Positions 27,728-36,562 of a DNA stretch of 64,000 nucleotides are shown one piece after another. Below the pieces are notes generated by a model. The model saw only the letters and a program-made list of their open reading frames with translations. It was not told the DNA's origin and made no database searches. Positions within the stretch are counted from its first letter, which is position 1. The number at the start of each line of letters is the position of its first letter. This DNA comes from Candidatus Poribacteria bacterium (GTDB lineage: Bacteria; Poribacteria; WGA-4E; WGA-3G), in NCBI GenBank assembly GCA_026710795.1, contig JAPOQK010000069.1, positions 62,001 through 126,000 of the forward strand. Direction: 5' to 3'. A program made the position numbers and the translations under genes.

Positions 27728-28158
27728 TGAAGGTAAAGATTAAAAGAGTGGATAAATCGCTTCCATTGCCAAGATATGAAACTGAAGGGTCGGTAGGATT
27801 TGATTTGCTCTGTAGAGAAACTGCAGAAATTGCTCCTAATGAGATAGTATTAATACCTGCAAACGTAATTGTGGAAACACCTCCTGGCTACATGTTAATG
27901 TTATGTATGCGGAGTAGTACTCCGCGGAAGTTTGGTATAATGATGGCACAAGGAGTTGGAATAATTGACACTGACTATTGCGGTGAAGAAGACGAGATAA
28001 AAATCCAGGCTTACAATTTCACAGACAACACTGTGACAATAGAACGTGGCAGCCGTATTGCACAAGGTATTTTTGTTAAAGTGGATACTGCAGACTGGAA
28101 TGAGGTAGATCAGATGGATGCTTCATCTCGTGGTGGTTTTGGTAGTACTGATAGGTAA
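27727..28158 (+). CDS. dut: dUTP diphosphatase
   Basis: A 143-aa protein with the five trimeric dUTPase motifs: GSVGFDLL (motif 1), RSSTPRKFG (motif 2), GVGIIDTDYCGEEDE (motif 3, catalytic Asp), RGSRIAQ (motif 4) and SSRGGFGSTD (motif 5, P-loop-like). It hydrolyses dUTP to dUMP and pyrophosphate, keeping uracil out of DNA and supplying dUMP for thymidylate synthase. It overlaps the SMP-30 gene and is followed by thyA, which uses its product. Some dCTP deaminase-like features cannot be excluded, but motif 3 fits dUTPase. Confidence 0.9.
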   Translation: MKVKIKRVDKSLPLPRYETEGSVGFDLLCRETAEIAPNEIVLIPANVIVETPPGYMLMLCMRSSTPRKFGIMMAQGVGIIDTDYCGEEDEIKIQAYNFTDNTVTIERGSRIAQGIFVKVDTADWNEVDQMDASSRGGFGSTDR

Positions 28159-28200
28159 CTATAATATACCCTATTTCGTTTTTATTGACAAACTGAATTA

Positions 28201-28250
28201 TTATTAACGGGAGTTTGATAGTAAATTATTAACGGGAGTTTGATAGTAAA
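28201..28250 (+). repeat. Perfect 25-bp tandem duplication ahead of thyA
   Basis: Two identical 25-bp units (28201-28225 and 28226-28250) each contain GGGAG and TTGATAGTAAA, and the second runs straight into the thyA start. The duplication doubles the ribosome-binding-site-like sequence. Confidence 0.85.
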
Positions 28251-28251
28251 T

Positions 28252-29049
28252 ATGAAACAGTATCTTGAAGGACTTCAGCAAATATTAGACACTGGTGTTG
28301 ACCGAGAGGGTAGAAATGGTAAGACCCGTGCTCTCTTCGGCATGCAGATGCGGTATAATCTGGAAGATGGGTTTCCTGCGGTTACAACAAAGAAACTTGC
28401 GTTTCGATCTGTAAAAGCCGAACTTCTGGGTTTTATACGTGGTTTTGATCATGTCAAACAATTTCAGGAACTTGGTACGCAGATATGGAATGCAAACGCT
28501 GCTGCGTGGGGTCGTGATGGTGCCCTTGGATGTATTTACGGTGTCCAGTGGCGTAGATGGCGAAAAGAGGACGGTAGAATTGACCAGTTAGCCGAAGTAA
28601 TTGAACAGATCAAGACCCATCCTCACAGTCGTAGGCATGTTGTCACTGCGTGGAATCCCAGTGAATTAGATCAGATGGCGTTGGCACCGTGTCACATGTT
28701 TTTTCAATTTTTTGTGGCGGATGGAAAGTTGTCGTTGCAGATGTATCAGCGTAGTTGTGATATGTTTCTTGGTGTGCCCTTTAATATAGCATCTTATTCA
28801 TTACTTCTATGTATGGTTGCACAAGTTACTGAACTTGAACCGAGTGAATTTGTCCATGTTTTAGGGGATGCCCACATCTATCACGAGCATTTTGAGCAGG
28901 TGAAAACGCAGCTTCAGAGAGAACCGTATCCCTTACCTAAACTCATTCTGAACCCGAATGTGACCTCTATTGACAACTTCAAAATTCAAGATATGCATCT
29001 AAAAGACTATCAGCATCATGATGTTATTCGGGCGAAAATGATAGTCTAA
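28252..29049 (+). CDS. thyA: Thymidylate synthase
   Basis: A 265-aa ThyA (E. coli protein 264 aa). The catalytic Cys lies in LAPCHMFFQFFV, followed by QMYQRSCDMFLGVPFNIASY, the dUMP-binding region, and VLGDAHIYHEHFEQV. It converts dUMP and methylene-tetrahydrofolate to dTMP and dihydrofolate. I set the start at ATG 28252; the in-frame TTG 12 bp earlier has GGGAG too close. It lies downstream of dut and about 1.7 kb upstream of folA, which regenerates the folate. Nothing in it is odd except its duplicated leader. Confidence 0.95.
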   Translation: MKQYLEGLQQILDTGVDREGRNGKTRALFGMQMRYNLEDGFPAVTTKKLAFRSVKAELLGFIRGFDHVKQFQELGTQIWNANAAAWGRDGALGCIYGVQWRRWRKEDGRIDQLAEVIEQIKTHPHSRRHVVTAWNPSELDQMALAPCHMFFQFFVADGKLSLQMYQRSCDMFLGVPFNIASYSLLLCMVAQVTELEPSEFVHVLGDAHIYHEHFEQVKTQLQREPYPLPKLILNPNVTSIDNFKIQDMHLKDYQHHDVIRAKMIV

Positions 29050-29062
29050 AACAAGCAGGAAG

Positions 29063-29779
29063 ATGCGGATAATTTTCACGTTATTTATTGCCATTTCGCT
29101 TACAAGCTGTGGACAAACAGATATCGATCCTATTGCTGATGTAGCAAGTTTCGGACATGGCAACTTTATTTCGGTATCTTTGATAATGCAGAGTCAGGTT
29201 GAATCCGTAAATGTAAAAACTGGTGCCAGTGGACTAAACATAGAAATCAATCAAATAAATCGCGGAATTGAAACCACCACAGTTGAAATTGTGGATAATG
29301 TCTTACATGCAGGTAATGATTCAATAAAACTTTTTGAAGACACCGAAAACTTGTTACTTACGGGTATTGGAAAAGTAGAAGACACGGTAATTTGTCAGTT
29401 TCAAAAGACAGATGTAAAGGAGCTACAGCAACAACACTTTCCGCAAGGACGTGTCGCTGCGGAAAACATTACGACACCGAATGGGGATCGCATGAAGTTT
29501 AGATCCTTCCGAAGTGACAACAGGTTATCTCTTGTTTTGTCAGTTGAACCTAAGGACATTGATTTCCAGCAAATTTCAGATGTTCCAATAGAGCATTTCG
29601 ATTTCACTGACAATATGTTTAATGTGGAATTTAACACTGGCACCCGTATAATTAAACATAGTTTTCCACTTGGAAAAGTTGTAAATGCCAATGAAGAAGT
29701 TGAAAACAATGGTATAGGTTTGTTGATTGGATCAAGAATAGTCATGGGTAATATATTTCATATAGCTTCTGTGAACTAA
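29063..29779 (+). CDS. Predicted lipoprotein, unknown function
   Basis: A 238-aa protein starting MRIIFTLFIAISLTSCGQTD. The LTSC lipobox marks a lipoprotein with Cys as the first mature residue. I recognise no family. Near the C-terminus it has FNVEFNTGTRIIKHSFPLGK, which parallels FEFGANKNEKRKFPIQKF in the lipoprotein gene at 30023, so the two appear distantly related. It starts 13 bp after thyA and probably shares its transcript. Its placement inside a nucleotide/folate block is unexplained. Confidence 0.65.
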   Translation: MRIIFTLFIAISLTSCGQTDIDPIADVASFGHGNFISVSLIMQSQVESVNVKTGASGLNIEINQINRGIETTTVEIVDNVLHAGNDSIKLFEDTENLLLTGIGKVEDTVICQFQKTDVKELQQQHFPQGRVAAENITTPNGDRMKFRSFRSDNRLSLVLSVEPKDIDFQQISDVPIEHFDFTDNMFNVEFNTGTRIIKHSFPLGKVVNANEEVENNGIGLLIGSRIVMGNIFHIASVN

Positions 29780-29825
29780 ATATCAATATTGGGAATGGGT
29801 GAATTCAATGACAGAATTAAATGAC

Positions 29826-29968
29826 GGTGGTGCATAAATGTTTTTCCAACAACGCAACAGAAAGCGGTTAATTCATAATCTTGTGACATTCTGTAGGAGC
29901 GACCTCCCGGTCGCGACCAGGAGGTCGCTCCTACAGAAGACTCGGTAGAACGTCATTTATGCACCACC
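29826..29968. mobile_element. Small inverted-repeat element (MITE-like)
   Basis: Terminal 15-bp inverted repeats GGTGGTGCATAAATG (29826-29840) and CATTTATGCACCACC (29954-29968) enclose about 110 bp. Inside is a 19-bp perfect hairpin, TTCTGTAGGAGCGACCTCC (29889-29907) with its complement at 29920-29938, separated by 12 bp. No open frame of note. The right end is shared with 26200-26218 (one mismatch), so it recurs. Confidence 0.6.
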
Positions 29969-30022
29969 CTCAATTAATTGGTCTGATAATGTCATCGTAT
30001 CCTTATAAAAACAGGGAATTTT

Positions 30023-30733
30023 ATGAGGAATAAAATAGTTTTTCTCAGTTTTTTTTTGCTGTGTATGAGTTGTGCAGTTGAAGAACAATTACGGTATGAA
30101 GGATTGAATGGAAATGATGATCGTTGTACGGTTCAGGTTCGTATGCCAGACAAATGGAAAATAGTCAGCGCGCAACTTACTCCTAAACAGTTGACAATAG
30201 AATTTGATAGAGGTAGAGGTAGAGAAAAACGGGAATTTCCGATTTCATTTGACTTAATTGACGCTGATAAAGGCATCAAATACAGAGGAGCAAATAAGGT
30301 AGGAGGGTTAACCCTTTTATATTTTACCAAAGAAGAGAACCCACAAAGTGTCTTTAACCCACCGATAGCAACATCAAATATTTCTACAGGTATAAAAGAG
30401 CGTGAAGTGTTTGCTATATTCCGTACTAGTAACTGCCTTATGGTTCATTATTCTATTGAAAATACAGATTTTGGTAATCTTAGTTTCCACGACTTAATTA
30501 AGCGATATTATGGCGATTCCGATACTAAGCAAAGAGGAAGTTTTAAACTCGTTGACGGTGTGTTACATTTTGAGTTTGGAGCAAATAAGAACGAAAAACG
30601 AAAGTTTCCTATTCAAAAATTTGTAGAACCGCATGAGAAGTATGATGGTAGAGGAGGTGGCAGTAGTTTCAGTGCGAATAAACTTAGATGGACAAGCCAT
30701 TTTAAAATGGTTTCTAAAGAGAAAAAGGATTGA
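30023..30733 (+). CDS. Predicted lipoprotein, unknown function
   Basis: A 236-aa protein beginning MRNKIVFLSFFLLCMSCAVE; MSC is the lipobox. Two parts look alike internally: FDRGRGREKREFPISFDL and FEFGANKNEKRKFPIQKF, each a basic EKREFP/EKRKFP strand, which suggests a duplicated beta-rich domain. It resembles the lipoprotein gene at 29063 in size, lipobox and C-terminal strand. No known family recognised. It lies 46 bp upstream of folA. Confidence 0.6.
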   Translation: MRNKIVFLSFFLLCMSCAVEEQLRYEGLNGNDDRCTVQVRMPDKWKIVSAQLTPKQLTIEFDRGRGREKREFPISFDLIDADKGIKYRGANKVGGLTLLYFTKEENPQSVFNPPIATSNISTGIKEREVFAIFRTSNCLMVHYSIENTDFGNLSFHDLIKRYYGDSDTKQRGSFKLVDGVLHFEFGANKNEKRKFPIQKFVEPHEKYDGRGGGSSFSANKLRWTSHFKMVSKEKKD

Positions 30734-30779
30734 TGGAATACAGACCACCGTATGAGAACTGATGGAGTGTTAAAGAATA

Positions 30780-31283
30780 GTGCAAATTTCAATGATTGCT
30801 GCGATAGATAAAAACCGACTGATTGGTAATGGACCGCATATCCCTTGGAAATTACCCGCTGACCTTAAACACTTTCGTGAGATGACTATCGGCAAACCTG
30901 TCGTGATGGGACGTAAAACCTTCGAAACGCTTCCACGTCCGTTAGCAAAACGAAAAAATATTATCCTTACACGCAATAAGAACTACAAGGCACCGAAAGG
31001 TTGTTTAGTTGCTCATTCAGTAGAAGACATTATTACTACTATTAATGAAATGTATGATGATGATTCAACGGAACTCATGATATGCGGTGGTGCGCCTATT
31101 TACGCAGCGTTTTTGCCGCACGCAACTCGACTTTACCTGACGCAGATTCACGCTACGTTTGAAGGAGATGTTTATTTTCCAGAATTTGATTGGAATGCAT
31201 GGCAAGAATCGGAACGGACTGACTGTGAACCAGATGAGAAAAATCCGTATCAGTATAGTTTTTTGGTTTTAGAAAAGAAATAG
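30780..31283 (+). CDS. folA: Dihydrofolate reductase
   Basis: A 167-aa DHFR: MIAAIDKNRLIGNGPHIPWKLP (residues 5-26) holds the Met20 loop and the adenine-side strand. The acidic substrate-binding Asp follows in PADLKHFREMT, and VVMGRKTFETLP gives the NADPH-binding loop. MICGGAPIYAAFLP is the G-G-xxIY motif. It reduces dihydrofolate made by ThyA. The GTG start is preceded by GGAG about 13 bp upstream. With dut and thyA it completes the thymidylate cycle, although two lipoprotein genes lie between thyA and folA. Confidence 0.95.
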   Translation: MQISMIAAIDKNRLIGNGPHIPWKLPADLKHFREMTIGKPVVMGRKTFETLPRPLAKRKNIILTRNKNYKAPKGCLVAHSVEDIITTINEMYDDDSTELMICGGAPIYAAFLPHATRLYLTQIHATFEGDVYFPEFDWNAWQESERTDCEPDEKNPYQYSFLVLEKK

Positions 31284-31297
31284 AATGGAGTGAATTT

Positions 31298-31930
31298 GTG
31301 CTTAAATTATGTATGTTATCTGGTTCTTTTGAATATGACTCAGAAGTGTCGTTGAATACATTCAAGGGTTTTGTAGAGAACAATTATCCTATTCAAGCGA
31401 ATATGATAGTCTACAAATCAGAAGATGATGACCCATCTTTAGACGCATTGGATGATACAGATGTTCTGTTAATCTTTACACGTCGTCTCAATACAGAGGG
31501 AATCTCACTCAAGCGATTTCAATCGTATTGTGAAGCAGGTAGACCGATTGTTGGGGTTAGAACTGCAAGTCATGCTTATCAAAATTGGTTGGATTTTGAT
31601 AAAGTAGTGTTAGGTGGTGATTATCAAGGACATTACGGACATGGTCCTACTGTACAATTGGAAACGGTGGTAACAGAGCATCCGATTCTGAAGGGGATTC
31701 CTGACTTTGAGAGCTATGGAAGTCTTTACAAAAATCCTTCACTTCGGGAGGATACGTCTGTATTGTTGATGGGACGAACAGATGAGCATTCGGAACCTGT
31801 GGCGTGGACACGTTTGCATAATGGTGGACGGGTCTGTTATACTTCGTTGGGACATCAGAAGGATTTTGAGTTAGACGCGTTTCTGCGATTTCTTGCAAAT
31901 AGCGTTTTGTGGGTATCAAAAGAGATTTAG
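31298..31930 (+). CDS. ThuA-like domain protein
   Basis: A 210-aa protein of the ThuA/GATase1-like family. It has a flavodoxin-like start (LKLCMLSGSFEYDSEVSL) and the segments VLLIFTRRLNTEGISL, AGRPIVGVRTASHAYQNW and VVTEHPILKGIPDF typical of the family. ThuA proteins are associated with trehalose and other disaccharide metabolism, but the reaction is not established for most members. GTG start with GGAG upstream, 14 bp after folA. The NagA gene follows within 20 bp, which suggests carbohydrate catabolism. Confidence 0.8.
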   Translation: MLKLCMLSGSFEYDSEVSLNTFKGFVENNYPIQANMIVYKSEDDDPSLDALDDTDVLLIFTRRLNTEGISLKRFQSYCEAGRPIVGVRTASHAYQNWLDFDKVVLGGDYQGHYGHGPTVQLETVVTEHPILKGIPDFESYGSLYKNPSLREDTSVLLMGRTDEHSEPVAWTRLHNGGRVCYTSLGHQKDFELDAFLRFLANSVLWVSKEI

Positions 31931-31949
31931 GAAAGAGATACTTTGAACT

Positions 31950-33182
31950 ATGGAAATATTGACGATTGCTAATGGTGACATCTATACGCCGACACATTAT
32001 GGACATGGAACTGTTTCTATTCAAGGAGATACAATATCAACGATAACAAAGGAACAACTTCCACCTTCAGATCAAGTAATTGATGCGACAGAATGTCTTG
32101 TGATTCCTGGTTTGATTGATGGATTGATCCATGGTGGTGGCGGTTTTGACAGCATGACTGGTAAAGCCGAAGACGTTGCTACAATTGCGCGTGCACATGC
32201 TGTTAATGGTGTTACTTCGTTAGTGGTTGGTATATCATCGGGGAGTATGGAGCAGATAAACGCATCGTTAACAGCTATTGCGCAAGTTGTTGATGAACCG
32301 GTTGGTGGTGGATCCAGAATTATAGGTTCGTATGTTGAGGGTAAGTTCGGGAGTCTTGCCAAAAATGGAGCGCAGAATCCCAAATACATTACACCACCGA
32401 ATTTTGAAGAATTCCATGGCATGTGGGCAGCGTCTGATGGCACATTAAAAGTGATTTCAGTTGCCCCGGAAAATGATGATAACCTACAGTTTATCAAACA
32501 TCTTGCTGAATATAAGTCTGAAGCTTATAACAACATTGTCATTGCGATGGGACATACAAATGCGACCTATCAACAAGCGATTGCTGCTATTGAGGAGGGT
32601 GTGACACGTGCCACACATACTTACAACGGCATGAGTGGTATGCATCATCGTGAACTTGGTGCGCTTGAGGCGGTATTTGATCACCCGGGTATACATGCGG
32701 AATTAATCGTTGACGAACACCACGTTCATCCATTTTGGGGTAAGTATTTGATACAGCATAAGGGTGTTTCTGGAGTGGGTTTGATAACAGATTGCACTGA
32801 ACATGCTGGACTGACGGAGGAAGCGTGGCAGCGGGACGCTGTCTATGTAGAAGAACATGATGCATTTCGTCTCAATGAAATGGCAGATATAGATACTTAT
32901 AAATATATAAAAGATGGTGCAATGTGGTTGGATGTTGGTAAACCTACTGAACGTCTTGCTGGTGCAATAATTACGCTTATGGATGGTGTTAGGAATGTTG
33001 TGGACTGGGGGTTTTCATTAGAGGATGCATTGACAATGGCAACATTAACACCTGCCCGGAATTTAGGTGTAGATGATTTGATAGGTTCAATTGCCCCTGG
33101 GAAATATGCAGATGTCGTTATCGTTGATGAAAAGTTACATGTTAAGAGCGTGATTCTTCGTGGAAAAGTGGTTGAATCCTAA
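31950..33182 (+). CDS. nagA: N-acetylglucosamine-6-phosphate deacetylase-like amidohydrolase
   Basis: A 410-aa amidohydrolase with the NagA layout. It opens with PGLIDGLIHGGGGFDSM, where the usual HxH is L-I-H as in NagA forms lacking the first metal His. It continues with SYVEGKFGS (metal-bridging Glu), MGHTNATYQQ (His), ATHTYNGMSG (His), VDEHHVHP and LITDCTEHAG (catalytic Asp). Expected reaction: GlcNAc-6-P to glucosamine-6-P plus acetate in the cytosol. No nagB or PTS gene is near; the neighbour is a ThuA gene. It is the last gene before the ribosomal cluster. Substrate specificity is inferred. Confidence 0.82.
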   Translation: MEILTIANGDIYTPTHYGHGTVSIQGDTISTITKEQLPPSDQVIDATECLVIPGLIDGLIHGGGGFDSMTGKAEDVATIARAHAVNGVTSLVVGISSGSMEQINASLTAIAQVVDEPVGGGSRIIGSYVEGKFGSLAKNGAQNPKYITPPNFEEFHGMWAASDGTLKVISVAPENDDNLQFIKHLAEYKSEAYNNIVIAMGHTNATYQQAIAAIEEGVTRATHTYNGMSGMHHRELGALEAVFDHPGIHAELIVDEHHVHPFWGKYLIQHKGVSGVGLITDCTEHAGLTEEAWQRDAVYVEEHDAFRLNEMADIDTYKYIKDGAMWLDVGKPTERLAGAIITLMDGVRNVVDWGFSLEDALTMATLTPARNLGVDDLIGSIAPGKYADVVIVDEKLHVKSVILRGKVVES

Positions 33183-33239
33183 GAAATTAGCAATTTCCCA
33201 ACAATATTCTAATAATTTTCGCAAATTCTTGAATTTAAC

Positions 33240-33268
33240 TTGACATTACCTGAATTAATGTTTATAAT
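33240..33268 (+). promoter_or_regulatory. Consensus promoter of the str-S10-spc-alpha cluster
   Basis: TTGACA (33240-33245), a 17-bp spacer and TATAAT (33263-33268) are an exact sigma-70 consensus at optimal spacing. It fires into a leader of about 190 nt ahead of rpsL. Confidence 0.85.
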
Positions 33269-33309
33269 ATAAGTTTTGAGTGTAGTAACAAGTTTTGTCC
33301 ACAATTTAA

Positions 33310-33412
33310 AACAGGGGGCATTCAATTTGTAAACAGTCTAACGTCGTTTTCTTCAGAGCAACGTTAATGTGTTCAGTTGAGTATTGTGAGCCCTGTTAGG
33401 GCTTTTTCTTTT
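33310..33412 (+). promoter_or_regulatory. Structured leader with terminator-like hairpin and competing pairing
   Basis: AGCCCT (33389-33394), loop GTT and AGGGCT (33398-33403) form a stem followed at once by TTTTTCTTTT, the form of an intrinsic terminator, and it lies before rpsL. CCCTGTT (33391-33397), its 5' arm and loop, can instead pair with AACAGGG (33310-33316). TAACGT (33339-33344) and ACGTTA (33361-33366) form a middle hairpin. Such competing structures suggest transcription attenuation. Confidence 0.65.
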
Positions 33413-33465
33413 GTCTATGAGCAGTAGTTTACGACTTGTTGTCGTTATGTCAGTGAGGTATGGAA

Positions 33466-33840
33466 ATGCCAACAATTAATCAGTTAATCAAGAAACCACG
33501 CAAGAAATATCGCAAAAAAACGAAATCCCCGATTCTCCAGCAGTGCCCTCAACGTAGAGGTATCTGTTTACAGGTTAAAACGGTAACCCCAAACAAGCCG
33601 AATTCTGCTTTACGTAAGGTTGCTCGTGTTCGTTTTACCTCTTCTGCTGATGAGGCTACTTGTTATATTCCTGGAATAGACCACAATTTGCAAGAACACT
33701 CAGTCGTGTTAGTTCGTGGTGGGCGTGTCAAGGATTTATCAAATGTTCGATACCACATTGTCCGAGGTAAATTGGATACTGCTGGTGTTGAAAACCGTCG
33801 TCAAGGACGGTCAAAATATGGTGCGCGAAAACCCAGTTAA
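33466..33840 (+). CDS. rpsL: 30S ribosomal protein S12
   Basis: A 124-aa S12 (start at ATG 33466, GAGG upstream; the earlier ATG at 33460 is too close to the site). It sits at the decoding centre of the 30S subunit. The conserved loop reads [11 protein letters not shown], with Asn at position 43 where E. coli and nearly all bacteria have Lys (Lys43 counting Met; Lys42 in the older numbering). The second resistance loop, [14 protein letters not shown], keeps its Lys and the Asp of RimO modification but has Ser-Asn in place of Pro91-Gly92. The str operon order rpsL-rpsG-fusA-tuf is intact. Confidence 0.98.
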   Translation: MPTINQLIKKPRKKYRKKTKSPILQQCPQRRGICLQVKTVTPNKPNSALRKVARVRFTSSADEATCYIPGIDHNLQEHSVVLVRGGRVKDLSNVRYHIVRGKLDTAGVENRRQGRSKYGARKPS

Positions 33841-33937
33841 TTGTCTGAAGTATTCGTATCATTGTCTTTTGTTGACACGATTGTGATAATAAAGTAAGAG
33901 TGTAGGTTTTGTTCGTGAGTTTCTGGAGGAGATATAG

Positions 33938-34408
33938 ATGCCGAGGCGTGGAAATGTCACAAAAAGGGATGTAAACCCTGATGCAGTTCATAACAGTAAA
34001 TTAGTATCAAAATTTATTAACCACATGATGTGGGATGGTAAAAAGGGTACTGCCCAAGGGATTGTGTACACCAGTTTTCAAATTATTGAGGATCGAACGA
34101 AAGAAGAAGGATTTTCGGTATTTCGTCAAGCGATCAACAATGTAAAACCTGTGTTGGAAATCCGTCCGCGTCGTGTCGGAAGTCAAACGTATCAGGTTCC
34201 TGTTGATGTAAAAGCTGAACGGCGAACGACCTTAGCGATTAACTGGATTATTCAATCTGCACGAGACCGTGGTGAGAAAGGTATGGCTGCAAGGTTAGCA
34301 GGAGAACTTATGGACGCAGCGAAAGAAGAAGGTGCTGCGATTAATAGGAAAAGAGATCAACATCGTATGGCAGAAGCGAATAGAGCTTTTGCGCATTATA
34401 GATGGTAA
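33938..34408 (+). CDS. rpsG: 30S ribosomal protein S7
   Basis: A 156-aa S7, normal length, starting MPRRGNVTKRDVNPDAVHNS and carrying KPVLEIRPRRVGSQTYQVPV, the 16S-binding core. It nucleates assembly of the 30S head and contacts the E-site tRNA. GGAGGAG upstream sets the ATG. It lies 97 bp after rpsL and 33 bp before fusA. Confidence 0.98.
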   Translation: MPRRGNVTKRDVNPDAVHNSKLVSKFINHMMWDGKKGTAQGIVYTSFQIIEDRTKEEGFSVFRQAINNVKPVLEIRPRRVGSQTYQVPVDVKAERRTTLAINWIIQSARDRGEKGMAARLAGELMDAAKEEGAAINRKRDQHRMAEANRAFAHYRW

Positions 34409-34441
34409 TAAACAAACATATAATATTGGAGTATTAAAACC

Positions 34442-36562
34442 GTGGCGGACAAAAATATAAGGGTGCCACGCAGGTCAGCCCTATCGCATATGCGAAACAT
34501 CGGAGTTATGGCTCACATTGATGCGGGTAAAACAACTGTTACCGAACGTATCCTATTTTACACAGGCAGATTATATCGTATCGGTGAAGTTGATGATGGC
34601 ACGACGACGATGGATTGGATGGTACAGGAGCAGGAACGCGGTATCACGATAACTGCTGCGGCAACCACCTGTAACTGGAAAGAACACCATATCAATATCA
34701 TTGATACGCCGGGACATATTGACTTTACAGTAGAAGTCGAGCGTTCTCTTAGGGTGCTTGATGGTGCGGTTGCAGTTTTCTGTGCTGTTGGTGGTGTTGA
34801 GCCGCAATCTGAAACCGTTTGGCGGCAAGCGGATAAATACGAAATCCCTCGTATCGCTTATGTCAATAAGATGGATCGAACCGGTGCTGACTTTTTCCGA
34901 ACCGTTGAAATGATGGGTGAACGTTTGGGTACAACAGCAGTGCCAATCCAACTACCAATAGGTTCAGCGGAACGATTTAAAGGTATTGTAGACCTTATTT
35001 CAATGAAGGGTCAGTTGTGGGACGAAAGTAGCCAAGGAACTGTTGTTCATGAAACCGATATTCCGGTTGAGATGGAGGAGATGGTTCATGAATATCGGGA
35101 TCATTTGTTTGCAGCAATTGCTGAATGGGATGAAGATTTATTTGAGAAATACGTCAATGGTGTAGTCTTTACACCAGAAGAAATAAAGGTTGGTTTAAGG
35201 CAAGCAGTCTTAAGCAGCAAAGTCGTTCCAGTGCTTTGTGGCAGTGCCTTAAAGAACAAAGGTGTCCAACCGCTTTTAGATGGTATTGTCTCCTACCTCC
35301 CTTCCCCCACAGATGTCACATCCATAGTTGGTTTTAACCCGAAAACAGAAGAAGAAGAAACACGATTAGCAGATAATGATGCCCCGTTTTGTGCGCTTGT
35401 ATTTAAAATTACAACCGATCCACATGTAGGTAAACTTACATATCTTCGTATCTATTCTGGCGTTTTAAATAAAGGTGATACAGTTTACAACAGTAAGAGC
35501 GAAAAATATGAGCGTATCGGTAGGTTAATGCAGATGCACGCTAACAAGCGTGAAGAACACCAATCGGTTAGTGCGGGTGATATTGTTGCTGCGATTGGAT
35601 TAAAAGATTTAAGTACTGGTGATACGATTTGTGATCCGAAAGCCCCGATTGCCTTGGAAACGATGGAATTTCCTTTACCTGTTATGTCAATAGCGATTGA
35701 ACCGCGTTCACAATCAGATATAGACAAGTTGAATCTTGCCCTCTCAAAATTGGCGGAGGAGGATCCGACTTTCAAAGTGCATCAAGATCCTGATACAGGA
35801 CAGACACTGTTATCTGGCATGGGCGAACTTCATTTGGAGATTATCGTGGATAGGCTTGTGAGAGAGTTTAATGTTTCTGCGAATGTAGGTTCTCCAGAAG
35901 TTGCTTACCGAGAAACGCTACAAAAACCGGTAAAAACCGAGGGAAGATTCGTCCGCCAATCAGGTGGCAGAGGTCAGTTTGGACATGTTGTTATTGAAGT
36001 TACACCACTTGAAAAGGGTGGTGGTTTTGAATTTACTAACGAGATTAGGGGTGGTTCAATTCCACAAGAATATATCCCTGCGGTTCGAAAAGGTATTGAA
36101 AATGCAATGAATGTGGGAACTTTAGCGGGTTATCCTGTAGTTGATGTTGGGGTTCGTCTATTAGATGGTTCCTTCCATCAAGTGGATTCCTCAGAGATGG
36201 CATTTTCGATTGCTGCTTCAATGGCATTCAAAGATGCTGCGAAACGAGCGGGATCTGTATTACTTGAACCGATAATGGGTGTTGAGGTAATAGTGCCTGA
36301 TGAGTATCTTGGAAAGGTGATAGGAGATCTTAATTCTCGACGTGCTCATATTCGAGACACAGAGATACATGAGAAATCACGAATTCAAGTAGTTAGGGTA
36401 GATGTGCCATTATCTGAAATGTTCGGTTACGTTAAATCACTTCGTTCGTTGACTCAGGGTCGTGCGAATTATTCTATGGAGTTTGCGCACTATAGAGAAG
36501 TACCAATGAGTGTTGCGGAGGAATTGATATCAAACACTACATCAACATCAAAAGAACGATGA
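34442..36562 (+). CDS. fusA: Elongation factor G
   Basis: A 706-aa EF-G with GTG start. G-domain motifs: AHIDAGKTT (P-loop), the RGITI switch 1 segment, DTPGHIDF (G3) and NKMD (G4). Domains II-V follow, including the translocation and domain IV region around [13 protein letters not shown]. It catalyses GTP-driven translocation on the ribosome. Position between rpsG and tuf is canonical. Confidence 0.98.
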   Translation: MADKNIRVPRRSALSHMRNIGVMAHIDAGKTTVTERILFYTGRLYRIGEVDDGTTTMDWMVQEQERGITITAAATTCNWKEHHINIIDTPGHIDFTVEVERSLRVLDGAVAVFCAVGGVEPQSETVWRQADKYEIPRIAYVNKMDRTGADFFRTVEMMGERLGTTAVPIQLPIGSAERFKGIVDLISMKGQLWDESSQGTVVHETDIPVEMEEMVHEYRDHLFAAIAEWDEDLFEKYVNGVVFTPEEIKVGLRQAVLSSKVVPVLCGSALKNKGVQPLLDGIVSYLPSPTDVTSIVGFNPKTEEEETRLADNDAPFCALVFKITTDPHVGKLTYLRIYSGVLNKGDTVYNSKSEKYERIGRLMQMHANKREEHQSVSAGDIVAAIGLKDLSTGDTICDPKAPIALETMEFPLPVMSIAIEPRSQSDIDKLNLALSKLAEEDPTFKVHQDPDTGQTLLSGMGELHLEIIVDRLVREFNVSANVGSPEVAYRETLQKPVKTEGRFVRQSGGRGQFGHVVIEVTPLEKGGGFEFTNEIRGGSIPQEYIPAVRKGIENAMNVGTLAGYPVVDVGVRLLDGSFHQVDSSEMAFSIAASMAFKDAAKRAGSVLLEPIMGVEVIVPDEYLGKVIGDLNSRRAHIRDTEIHEKSRIQVVRVDVPLSEMFGYVKSLRSLTQGRANYSMEFAHYREVPMSVAEELISNTTSTSKER

